Part shown: positions 46,483 through 57,750 of the stretch, one piece after another
How positions within the stretch are numbered: position 1 is the stretch's first letter
Layout of the letters: the number at the start of each line of letters is the position of its first letter
NCBI GenBank assembly: GCA_029844215.1
Contig: CM056725.1
Span: 55,775,609 to 55,839,608 of the forward strand
Direction of reading: 5' to 3'
Length of the DNA stretch: 64,000 nt
Source: Przewalskia tangutica
Lineage: Eukaryota > Streptophyta > Magnoliopsida > Solanales > Solanaceae
Program-made: the position numbers and the translations under genes
The notes under the pieces: model-generated
What the model saw: only the letters and a program-made list of their open reading frames with translations
The model's database searches: none
Told to the model about the DNA's origin: nothing

Positions 46483-49290
46483 TGTCACGACCACCACTGC
46501 TCGCGGATCGTGCCCTACCCGCACCTTTCTGTGATACAACAGAGAATAGCAATGAACATACACAACTTATAAAATGCTTAAACATAAAATAACAACAAAG
46601 CTAGCCGATAAGGCCACCTTTCCGCATAATATATGCAAAAAGCAAGACATTTTTTTCTTTACAACCCAATCCACAAATGTGACTACGCACTTAAGAATAA
46701 CAACTCAAGTGACAGTGGCCCCGCCATACCCTGAATGTACAACGACCGACAATACCAGGATAAGCCTCGTGAATAAAGGAGTTTCTCAACACCAACAAAG
46801 TGATCCTAAAAGCGAGGATCAAGAACTCAGACTTCACCGCGCGTGAACGCAGCCTCGAAGGAGGTCGATAACATGTACCAAATATGTGAAATCAGCATCA
46901 GAATGAAATCATAAGTCTATAATAAAACTGGAGACAGGTATGATAACTCAATTAACAGTACACAGTGCCTTACTAACAATGAGAGTAATCAAAAGTATAC
47001 TTACAACATAAAAATAGGAAGCTCGCGATCAAAGCAGGACCACCCGCCCGCAATATCATTAAGCAATCCTACTCCTGGGACTATTTCACCCGCATAGGTC
47101 GCGTGGACCAGCATGAGGTATTCCTCGCATAGGCTGTATCCGCCCGCATGGGACTATTTCACCCGCATAAGCCCATAAGGACTCACATGAGGTATTCCTC
47201 GTGATCGCATGTAGCAAATCCACGGAAACAGGTGGTATAACTATCTTGGGGATTCACCCCTCAATTATACTCTTACCCTGAAACAGGTGGTATAACTATC
47301 TTGGGGATTTAACCCTCAGATATACTCTTACCCTAGAGAAGGTGGTATAACTATCTTGGGGATTTACCCCTCAGATATACTCTTACCCTATCTCAATTGG
47401 CCATCATACATAACATAAGCCCTACCGGCTTATCATACATAACATAAACACTACCGACTTATCATACAATAAGCAAGTTAAGAAATCCCCCCTAACTTCT
47501 TATTAACCTTATTCATATACACTCTCATTTTAGTTTACTTAAGGCACTAACATGTCATTATAAATCCGGGAGTTAACCCAAAGTACTACGTACTTCTATT
47601 CTTTTAAAATGACTCATTTTCATATAAAACTTCCAAGATACTAATAACCGTAGTATCAAGTCATAACTACATTTTAAGACAAGTCACAATACCTTTTTAG
47701 AAAATACACTTTCGGGCTTCTAAATCAAGTGACTTCTTTCTTTCAAAACCGTAAGCAATTGATGCCTTTAAATCAATTTGCCTTTCGTTATTTCAAGTCA
47801 TTTAACATACTTAAATTACTTAGAGTAAACCACTCTTTTTAACTTTCCATAAAGCTATTATAACCAACTTCCCATAAAGCCGTTATACTAGCTTTATATA
47901 TTAGCAACTTACATACTTCTTTATAACCAAGAGACTTAAACTTTCCAACAAAACATGTATCAATAATACTTTCAACATACTTAAGTCTCTTAACTTTTGA
48001 AAACCAAGATATCCTTAATATTTAAACAAGTGAGTTAATTCCCTAACTCAATCAACTTGGACATTCTTAAAATAAGCCAAGGATATCAAATGGACCTTGA
48101 TTGTCAAAATCTTGTACGTCTACCGTACTATACATTTACAACTTATTCATGATCAAGAGATAAGAAAGTTCCACTTACCTCTTCGGTTTAATCCACTTGC
48201 TAAGTCCAATTCACCGTACGTAGTATGTCAACCTATAATGACCATAGTACGTCTATTAACTTCTAGTTTCAAACGTAGAATATTCCAAGTGCAAAGATAC
48301 TAAATTCTACGGAAAAATCGGACAACACTTCCTTTGTTTCTACATACTTTGCCACCTTTTTCAAGGCCGAATTCAATAACCAAACATGCCACATTTAAGG
48401 CCCAATCAATGTAGTTATCAATAGGGGATTACACGTCTACAAGACGTGTAAAATTCCGCCCCACAATTTATAACAAACTAGTCCAACATATAATGTCATT
48501 CTCGGCCAAAGGTGTAACAACATAACAATCTTTTCAATTCCTTTTCAATTCAAGTTGTTTAGTATAACATGATATCAAGCCGCAATCGATTATAGCTACT
48601 ACATTCTTCAAGTAGGTAACATGCGACAATTCAATTTATCGATCAAATTGGATTTCAATTTCAAATGGCTAAACATGTCATTTTCGGATTTAAGCTTCCA
48701 ATTTTCCATAACACTTATCAATATTCATAACACATATCACATGATCATTTCTAACTTATAATAACATGGAATCTTCAATTACAAAAGTAAGACGGAGATT
48801 ATACCTCATTTAGCCCAAATATGCTCCAAGATTACAAGTCGATCCTTAGCAACTTTAGCGCCTCTTTTTGACATTCCAATCCACTCCAAGCAACCCTTAG
48901 AAGCATATGATGAACTCATCTTCAAGTTCCAACTTCAAAGTTGAAGAAATCCTTTAGTTTCCGCCTTGCGACTAATACGAAAACGCCATTTTTCCGGGAT
49001 CTTTCTATTGAGATAACATTACAATATACTTAGGAACCTTGGTTTAAAGTATGGGAATTATTGGACAACAATTGAAAATTTTTCTCCTCAAACCCTTGCT
49101 AAAGCCGAGAGCACACTTGTGTGTCTTCAAATTTTCTTGAAAAATTTCTAAGTGTATAAGCTTGTCTTGCAACTAGTAGACATATATAACACTAGGAAGG
49201 GTCTAGATTAGCACACATGTGGGGCTTAGATGTGTTTCACATGGATCAAGCCCAAGTGGCACTTTGACAAGTCAACAATGTCAAGCTCCT
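46483..49290 (-). mobile_element. LTR3 of element B, truncated by deletion
   Basis: Matches LTR2 from its plus-strand start to the position equivalent to 42588, then breaks off. Its final 48 bp reappear at 61327-61374 beyond element D. About 185 bp of LTR3 are missing between the two parts. It includes the minisatellite slot (47020-47400) and hairpin 48429-48451. Confidence 0.9.
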
Positions 49291-51458
49291 GGAATCCCAC
49301 ATCACTGCCGGTACATCCAAGTAAGTTCATAACTTCTTTAGACTTCCAGTAACATACAAAATGGATCTCATTTTATGACCTTAAGGAACTTTTCATATCA
49401 TTTAACAAGTCCGGGGAAAAATTCAACCCAAAGTACTATGTATTTCTACTCTTTCCAAAGATCCCTTTTCCACATAAGACCCCAAGATACTAACACCCGT
49501 AGTGTCAAGGCTTATCTACAATTCAAACAAGTCACTATATTATTAGAGATATACTTCGGCTTCTAAATCAAGTGACCCTCATTTTAAACTTTAAACAATT
49601 GATGCCTTTAAATCAAATTGCCCTTCTTAGTTTCAATTCTTTCCTCTAGGCTTACTTATTCGAGAAAAACCATTTCTTTAACCTTCCATAAAGTTATTAT
49701 AACCAACTTTCCATAAAGCCGTTATACTAACTTTATGCTTTAGAAACTAAGACAATATTTTCCTTTCATAAAGCCGTCATAACTAACTTCCCATAAAGCC
49801 GTTATAACTCCTTATGTCTTAGACAACTTCGTTCTTTTTATGATCAAGAGACTTGTACTTCGAATCAAGTTACACAACTTTAAAAAACGCTTCAAGTCTC
49901 TTTACTTTAGAAGACAAAATTCTTAATTTAGACAACAAGTTCTTATCTTTATAATAGTTCCATACTTTTTCACATCAAGGAGTCCTTGTCTACCCCATTA
50001 GAATAACCCATTCTTATAACCTTTCCTCAAGGACAAGTGAGTTAGTCCTCTAACTCAACCAACTAGACATCTTTAAAACAAGTCAAGTATATCAAAATGA
50101 CTTTACCTTATTTAAATCACGTACGTCTACCGTACCATATAGTTATAACTGCTCATGCTCAAGTGATAAGAAAGTTTCCACATACCTCTTATGTTTAATC
50201 CAATTGCCAAGTCCAAAATGCCTTCCGTAGATGTCAACCTATAATGACCATAATACGTCTATTATCTTCTAGCTTCAACGTAGAATATTCTAATGTAAAG
50301 TTCCTTGTCCTACGAGAAAAATTGGACAGCACTTCCTTTGTTTCTACGTACTTTTGCACCTTTTTCAAGGTCCGAATTCAATAACCAAACTCCGCATTTA
50401 AGGCACAACAATTCAGCTAACCAAAAGGGGATTACACGCCTTTACAGGACGCGTAAAATTCTGCCCCACAATAATACAAAACAAACCAATAATTCCAAGC
50501 CACATTCGGCTACAATATCACAACAATTATCAATTTCCTCTTAATCAAACTCGTTATTCCAACATGTTATATACATCATAACCAATTATATACCCTCCTA
50601 TTTACAACATGCAATGATTTTTAGCTAACAACCGTATTGATTACAACATGAGTGGCTAACATGCCCATTTTCGGTTTTCAACAAGACGACAAGATCCAAA
50701 CCTTTTCAAACTTTAATATAACAACCTCAGGCTCATTTCTTAACTACTATAACTTGAAATCTTCAATTACACAAGAAGGTGAAAGTTTTACCTCAAGAAG
50801 CCCTCTTTCCGAAATCTTCTTCACTTTAAAATTGCCCACTCGAACTCTCTACAAGCTTTCCAACATTTTTCCTTCTTGAAGCCTTTCCAAAAATCTCACC
50901 GGGGTTCATCAATTTGAGAGAGAGGGGGGGAATTTTTCTTAGGAAAACCCTTGCAAATGGCCAAGTCTTGAAGACTTGGCCCTAAAATAAGACCCTCACT
51001 TGGTCAAAAGATGGGAGGGATACTTGTCACCCTCCCATAGGCCTTTTATCAAAATATCCCCTGTTTTTCGCCCCTTTCCGCGTAAAAATCCCGCCACGCC
51101 ATGCTCTCAGAAAGCCGCGCGCCTACCTCGTGAGGACTTTTAGAATAATCGGCGCCGCGGCGCTGCGACGCCTGCTGGGAGATCTATCCCCTGGTCAGCC
51201 CACAGAACTTCCAACGCCCGTAACTTCCTACCCCGATGTCCAATCGATGAGTGGTTTGTTGCGTTGGAAACTAGACTCAACGAACTTCATACTAGTCTTT
51301 TAAAACACCTCAAAACTCCTAAAGAATTAGGGGATATACCGCTCCAAAGTTGACTGAACGTCTGCCTACAACATTTTGCCAACCTAACTTTCCAAATTCA
51401 AATCTTATTTCCTTTCGTACGCTCTTAACTTATCCTCTTGAATTTACGGGGTGTAACA
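49291..51458 (-). mobile_element. 3' LTR of element D (truncated)
   Basis: Collinear with 54565-55511 and 60108-61326 of the 5' LTR. It ends TTTACGGGGTGTAACA, followed by the purine tract. The GC-rich U3 patch is at about 51080-51200. Frames such as 50305-50544 and 50652-50879 recur in the other LTR and are not genes. Confidence 0.92.
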
Positions 51459-52251
51459 TTCTTCCCCCCTTAGAAACATTCGTCCCCGAATGTTCTTTTG
51501 GAGTCAATCTAATACTCCTCGTACTTACAATTAATGGAACTTTATTATGTCACTTATGACCCTAAGATATCGCACTCGCATACTCATCCATCCTTGTCAA
51601 CCAAGGAAACAGACCCCAAGGGTGCACCAACGATATTTACTCCCATTCAAGGCCTAAAATGCTTCTCTTATCGTACTTCCCACCTACTGCTAGCATACAT
51701 ACATAGTCTCAATGTAATCCGTTCATGACACTTAAACATACAACAACTTTATCATGCATACAAGTCTCTAAAGGATCAAAAATATACCTGAAATCGCATA
51801 GGCGGGTAAAAGGACCGCTAAAACCGAATCGCTACCACGACTTCGCCGCGCTCGGTGCATGAACATCTCGCCTAGACGTTGAAGGCGAAGAACCTCAATC
51901 GATCCAATAGATCGCTACCCCACCAAGCCACCTGGCCTGGACATCCCGCTAAATGGCCCGCTGCCGCAGCATAACAGCCGCCGACCTAGTCCGACATTCC
52001 CAAAATGAGTTCTACCACAAGAACTACACCGAGGCAAAGGTGGCTCTCGCTACTATCCCGGACATCCGCGGAACCAGCCCCGAGCCCTCGACCTCTCCGA
52101 ATATCCCCGGCGGTCAAACCACCCGCCAGAAGGCCAAGAAGGAGCACTCTGCCACCAAATGTAGACCTAGCTCGCCGAGGTTGTCCGCCAAAACTATCTC
52201 AACCGCTTCCCGCCCTCTTGGCCGGATCAATCTGGCCGCTCTCTCCCTATC
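51459..52251 (-). other. 3' internal segment of D with polypurine tract
   Basis: TTCTTCCCCCCTTAG (51459-51473) is the minus-strand purine tract. The stretch up to 51900 is untranslated; 51900-52251 is probably the C-terminal part of gag, now out of frame. The plus-strand frames at 51953-52351 and 52005-52268 are antisense shadows. No zinc knuckle or pol is seen. Confidence 0.6.
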
Positions 52252-53042
52252 TCAATCTCGCGGCATAAGCTCGCACTGCAATATCCATACCGGGTCAAGA
52301 GCTACTCCTGCATACGCGGTAACCATATATCGGTCTAGTCCCATCACATAGCGGTGAACTCTGTCCGCCATATCCGCCACAATAGTGGGTGCATACCTGG
52401 CCAATGAGTCAAATTCCAGGTTGTACTCTCTGATGGTCCTCCCATTCTGTCTCAATGCCAAGAACCTATCCAGGCGGGCTCTCCTCGTCTCAGGAGGCAA
52501 AAAGTGGTCGAGGAAAGCTTCCGTGAACTCATCCCAAACAGCTGGAGGAGCACCCACACCTCTAGACAACACCCACGACTCAAACCAGTTCAACGCAATA
52601 TCGCGTAACCGGTAAGATGCTAATACAACTGACTCCGTCTCCGAGGCCCTAAGCACCGTGATAGTCCGCCGCACCGCCGAATGAACTCCCGAGGTCCTCT
52701 CGCACTTCGAACCATAGAATTCGGGTGGATTGCAACTCGTAAAGTCCCGAATCCTCAAACTATCGGCCAGGGTTAGCTATCGGCCTCACGCACCGCTCGC
52801 CACAATGCTAGTCAATAATCGACCGCTTCCGTATCTTCTATACTCACCGGCCAGGAACCGAGGCTCGTGTACCGAACCTCTCGTGTTACCGCCGCTCTCG
52901 CCCTCTAATATTGCGGCGTGGTCGAACTCGCCGATCCCCATAACCTCGTGCATAGTCCGGCATGATTCCTAGAAATCCTCCGTGTACCACTAACAACTCT
53001 TGTCTGCCTTGCCCTTCTGGCCCCGTCGCCTCCGCGAGGCAT
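52252..53042 (-). pseudogene. gag of element D
   Basis: On the minus strand the probable start is the ATG at 53042 (MPRGGDGARRARQ). A frameshift or two leads into the 168-residue frame 52758-52252. This contains FTSCNPPEFYGSK, RDIALNWFESWVLSRG, AVWDEFTEAFLDHFLPP and REYNLEFDSLARYAP, a Retrotrans_gag domain closely related to that of element C. The region between PEFYGSK and RASETESV is shortened and damaged. The product would be the particle protein. There is no pol downstream. Confidence 0.88.
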
Positions 53043-53233
53043 AACTGATACATAAGAATAGGTCAGAGAGGATCCAGCCTAGTAGGACAGCTCTACTGCA
53101 CGATCTTAGAGAGAGAAGAATGGAAACAAATCCTAAATGTCCTGCAGCTTCCTGATTATAGATGTGGTGCACAACACACCGATAATCAAGACTCTACTAG
53201 ACACGGTCTGTAGACACTTTCCGAGGACTAACT

Positions 53234-53245
53234 GCTCTGATACCA
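53234..53245 (-). promoter_or_regulatory. Primer binding site of D (initiator Met-tRNA)
   Basis: The minus strand TGGTATCAGAGC is canonical, four bases from the 5' LTR at 53250. The preceding leader matches those of B and C. Confidence 0.92.
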
Positions 53246-53879
53246 CTTTTGTCACGACCCGACCCCGGGCCCGCGACTGGTGCCCTACCTAGGCACTCTT
53301 ACAGGTATACATCAGAGATAATCAGCGGAAACATACATACACTTAACAATGAAATAAATAATAGGTTAGCCGATAAGGCTACCTTCCTGGATATAAACAA
53401 ATCCAAAAGCAGTTACATCAAATTATTATTTTATTTTTTTTAAAGTGACCCACAAGATATGAATACAGACCTCTAAGAGTTTACATAACAACTGTGACGG
53501 GACAGGGCCCCGCCATACCCCTGAATGTACAAAAGTCAACAACTTCAGGGAACCCTACCAAGGACAAAGCCTCCGGAGAAATGGAGCTTTTCGAGAACTG
53601 AACCGTGATCCTAGGAGTGCGGATCAACAAGTTATGTACCTCAACCTGCGGCATGAACGCAGCCCCCCGAAGGAGGTCAGTACAAAATATGTACCAAGTA
53701 TGCAAAACTGAAAGTACTGTAATTTAAATCATAATAGTAAAAAATATAGCTGAAGACATATATGATAACCCAATTAACAGTACACAGTGCCTTACTGAAG
53801 TGGAAGTAATGAAAGTCAGTTTTACCTTGTACAACCTGTTTCAAACATATGAACGATAGTCACACCTGGGCTATGAACA

Positions 53880-54600
53880 CCAGCCCTCAAATATCAAAGC
53901 GCGCCCGTGGGATTCCCCATCACTGCCGACCGCTAGGTGTAAAATCTAACCATGTGACGCGCCCGTGGCATCCTACCTCACTGTCGGCGTACACACACAA
54001 CACATATAAACCTATATATATCTCATGCCCGTGGAATCCCTCATCTCGGGTACATGACTTCATGGGGAGCTAATCCATGGAGTAGTAATCGTATCCGGGG
54101 ATTTAACCCGCATCCTGGTCGCATGCCTCGGAATCCCTCATCGTAAGAATGTCCAAGGCGCATGCCTCGGAATCCCTCATCGTAAGCATGTCCAAGGATC
54201 AACCACACTAGACGCATACCCGTGGAATCCCACATCACTGTCGGTACGTCCAGGTAAGCTCATACTATGACAATGAAAGCATACCCGTGGAATCCCACAT
54301 CACTGCCGGTACGTCCAAGTGAATTCACAATAAGACAATGGAAGCATACCCGTGGAATCCCACATCACTGCCGGTACGTCCAAGTAAAATCATACTGCAT
54401 GCCTCGGAATCCCTCACCGTAAGCATATCCAAGGTGCATGCCTCGGAATCCCTCATCGTAAGCATGTCCAAGGGTCAACCACCATGGAAGCATACCCGTG
54501 GAATCCCACATCACTGCCGGTACGTTCAGGTAAACTCATACTAGGACAATGGAAGCATACCCGTGGAATCCCACATCACTGCCGGTACATCCAAGTAAGT
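53880..54600. repeat. Minisatellite slot of element D 5' LTR
   Basis: Interspersed ~66-bp units of GCATACCCGTGGAATCCCAC ATCACTGCCGGTACGTCC and ~38-bp units of GCATGCCTCGGAATCCCTCA TCGTAAGCATGTCCAAGG. The mixed order suggests replication slippage or conversion between two unit types. Confidence 0.85.
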
Positions 54601-56419
54601 TCATAACTTCTTTAGACTTCCAGTAACATACAAAATGGATCTCATTTTATGACCTTAAGGCACTTTTCATATCACTTAACAAGTCCGGGGAAAAATTCAA
54701 CCCAAAGTACTATGTATTTCTACTCTTTCCAAAGATCCCTTTTCCACATAAGACCCCAAGATACTAACACCCGTAGTATCAAGGCTTATCTACAATTCAA
54801 ACAAGTCACTATATTATTAGAGATATACTTCGGCTTCTAAATCAAGTGACCCTCATTTTAAACTTTAAGCAATTGATGTCTTTAAATCAAATTGCCCTTC
54901 TTAGTTTCAATTCTTTCCTCTAGGCTTACTTATTCGAGAAAAAACATTTCTTTAACCTTCCATAAAGTTATTATAACCAACTTCCCATAAAGCCGTTATA
55001 CTAACTTTATGCTTTAGAAACTAAGACAATATTTTCCTTTCATAAGGCCGTCATAACTAACTTCCCATAAAGCCGTTATAACTCCTTATGTCTTAGACAA
55101 CTTCGTTCTTTTTATGATCAAGAGACTTGTACTTCGAATCAAGTTACACAACTTTAAAAAATGCTTCAAGTCTCTTTACTTTAGAAGACAAAATTCTTAA
55201 TTTAGACAACAAGTTCTTATCTTTATAATAGTTCCATACTTTTTCACATCAAGGAGTCCTTGTCTACCCCATTAGAATAACCCATTCTTATAACCTTTCC
55301 TCATGACAAGAGTTAGTCCTCTAACTCAACCAACTAGGCATCTTTAAAACAAGTCAAGTATATCAAAATGACTTTACCTTATTTAAATCACGACGCTCAC
55401 CGCACATATAGTTATAACTGCTCATGCTCAAGTGATAAGAAAGTTTCCATATACCTCTTATGTTTAATCCAATTGCCAAGTCCAAAATGCCTTCCGTAGA
55501 TGTCAACCTATTGTCACGACCCGACCCCGGGGCCGCGACTGGTGCCCTACCTGGGAACCACGTTCAGGTACACATTAGAGAATAGCAGCGAACATACACA
55601 ACATAAACACATGTGTAAATAAAAACGTCACAGACTAGCCGATCAGGCCGCCTTCTATAATATAAACATAATCAAAAGTACAACTCAGTTCTTACAGCCC
55701 AACCACATATGTGAATACGCACTCAGAATAACAATCGAACAATCGTGGGACAGTGGCCCCGCCATACCTCGAATATACATGAATCTACTACCTCGGAAAA
55801 TCGTACCAAGAGCTGCCTCCGAGCAAATGGGGCTTTCTCAAAATCAACCGAGATCCTAAGAGCAAGGATCACCAACCTGGTACCTAAAACTCGCGGCATT
55901 AACGCAGCTTCGGCGGGGCCGCATAACAAAAATTTAATATGGAATGTAAATAACGCATAAGAAATGCACTATAATCGCATAAAAGAATGACAGGACAAGT
56001 AAAAAAATACATATCGATCCTCGCCGTGTCATTACCACTTATGAACTTAATTTCACATCAATATCTCTTCCCATTTTCAATAAAGGTTATAGCCACATTC
56101 TTACGCATACGATTAGGAAAAATCATTAAGTTCATTTCTATATAACTTACTTATCTTTCTTAAGTATAATCCGCCCTTTAAGGAGGGCACATTTTCTACC
56201 CTACCAAAATCGACGCGATCAAGTCACACAAATATCAAGCGTGTCCGTGGAATCCCCATCATCACCGCCGACAACTATAAGTGTAAAAATATAATCACGT
56301 GACGCGCTGGCATCCCACCTCACGGCCTGCATACATTCACAACACATATATATATATCTCCCGCCCGTGAAATCCCACATCATCGCCGATACCAGGTATA
56401 ATAATACACCAATAGGCAT

Positions 56420-57130
56420 ATATGAACACCAAGTCCCACCTGGTATAATTCTGGGTCTACCTCACTTATACTCTTACCCCGAGTAGGTGGTAAAGCAAGT
56501 GGTATAACATCTTGGGTCTACCTCACTTATACTCTTACCCTGGAGAAGGTGGTATAGCATCTTGGGGATTTACCCCTCACTTATACTCTTACCCTATCTC
56601 GACCGACCATCAAACAAAACAAGCAGGGGGTATAATGTCTTGGGGGTTTACCCCTCACTTATACTCTTACCCTGGAGAAGGTGGTATAGCATCTTGGGGA
56701 TTTACCCCTCACTTATACTCTTACCCTATCTCGACCGACCATCAAACAAAACAAGCAGGGGGTATAATGTCTGGGGTTTACCCTCACTTATACTCTTACC
56801 CCGGAGAAGGTGGTATAGCATCTTGGGGATTTACCCCTCACTTATACTCTTACCCTATCTCGACCGACCATCAAACAAAACAAGCAGGGGGTATAATGTC
56901 TTGGGGGTTTACCCCTCACTTATACTCTTACCATGGAGAGGGTGGTATAACATCTTGGGGGTTTACCCCTCACTTATACTCTTACCCTATCTCGACCGAC
57001 CATCAAACAAAACAAGCAGGGGGTATAATGTCTTGGGGGTTTACCCCTCACTTATACTCTTACCCTGGAGAAGGTGGTATAGCATCTTGGGGGTTTACCC
57101 CTCACTTATACTCTTACCCTATCTCGACCG
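56420..57130. repeat. 132-bp higher-order tandem array in LTR E
   Basis: About four units of ~132 bp, each made of two diverged GGTTTACCCCTCACTTATAC half-units. One half is followed by CTGGAGAAGGTGGTATAGCA, the other by ATCTCGACCGACCATCAAAC. The 211- and 191-residue frames are repeat by-products in two different frames, which argues against a selected protein. Confidence 0.9.
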
Positions 57131-57329
57131 TCATTAAACAAATGTAAGCACTACCATGTCTTCTATAAAAATCCGAATTTAACCCAAGTACTACTAATAA
57201 TGGAATCATACCCGTGGAATCCCACATCACCGCTTCAGACGCTCCAAGTACTTGCAACAAGACAGCCGACCCTCCAACCGAGAGTCACGACAACGTAATA
57301 AAACATAATACTTGCACTCAAAGGCTATC

Positions 57330-57750
57330 ACCAGTACACATAGGCTAATTCTCAATTAACAAGCCAACGTACTTATCAAGGCACACTTAGACAAATTCTC
57401 AATTTATCAAGCCAAAGTACTAATCAAGGCATCACATAGAATTATTCTCAATTAAACAGGCCAAAGTACTTATCAAGGCATACTTAGACAAATTCTCAAT
57501 TAACCAAGCCAAAGTACTTATCAAGGCACAAATAGAATAATTCTCATTTAACAAGCAAAGTACTTATCAAGGCACACTTAGACAAATTCTCAATTTATCA
57601 AGCCAAAGTACTAATCAAGGCATCACATAGAATTATTCTCAATTAAACAGGCCAAAGTACTTATCAAGGCATACTTAGACAAATTCTCAATTAATCAAGC
57701 CAAAGTACTTATCAAGGCACAAATAGAATAATTCTCATTTAACAAGCCAA
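57330..57750. repeat. ~47-bp tandem array in LTR E
   Basis: About nine units containing CAAGCCAAAGTACTTATCAA and GGCACACTTAGACAAATTCTC. Variants alternate (CACATAGAATTATTCTC and AAATAGAATAATTCTC), so groups of units repeat as a block. Confidence 0.88.

Noticed and set aside
51953..52351. 132-residue plus-strand frame in element D
   Set aside because: It is antisense to the decayed gag C-terminal region and has no family resemblance.
56512..57147. 211- and 191-residue overlapping repeat proteins
   Set aside because: Both frames of the same 132-bp array stay open, which argues for lack of stops in the repeat and not for coding.
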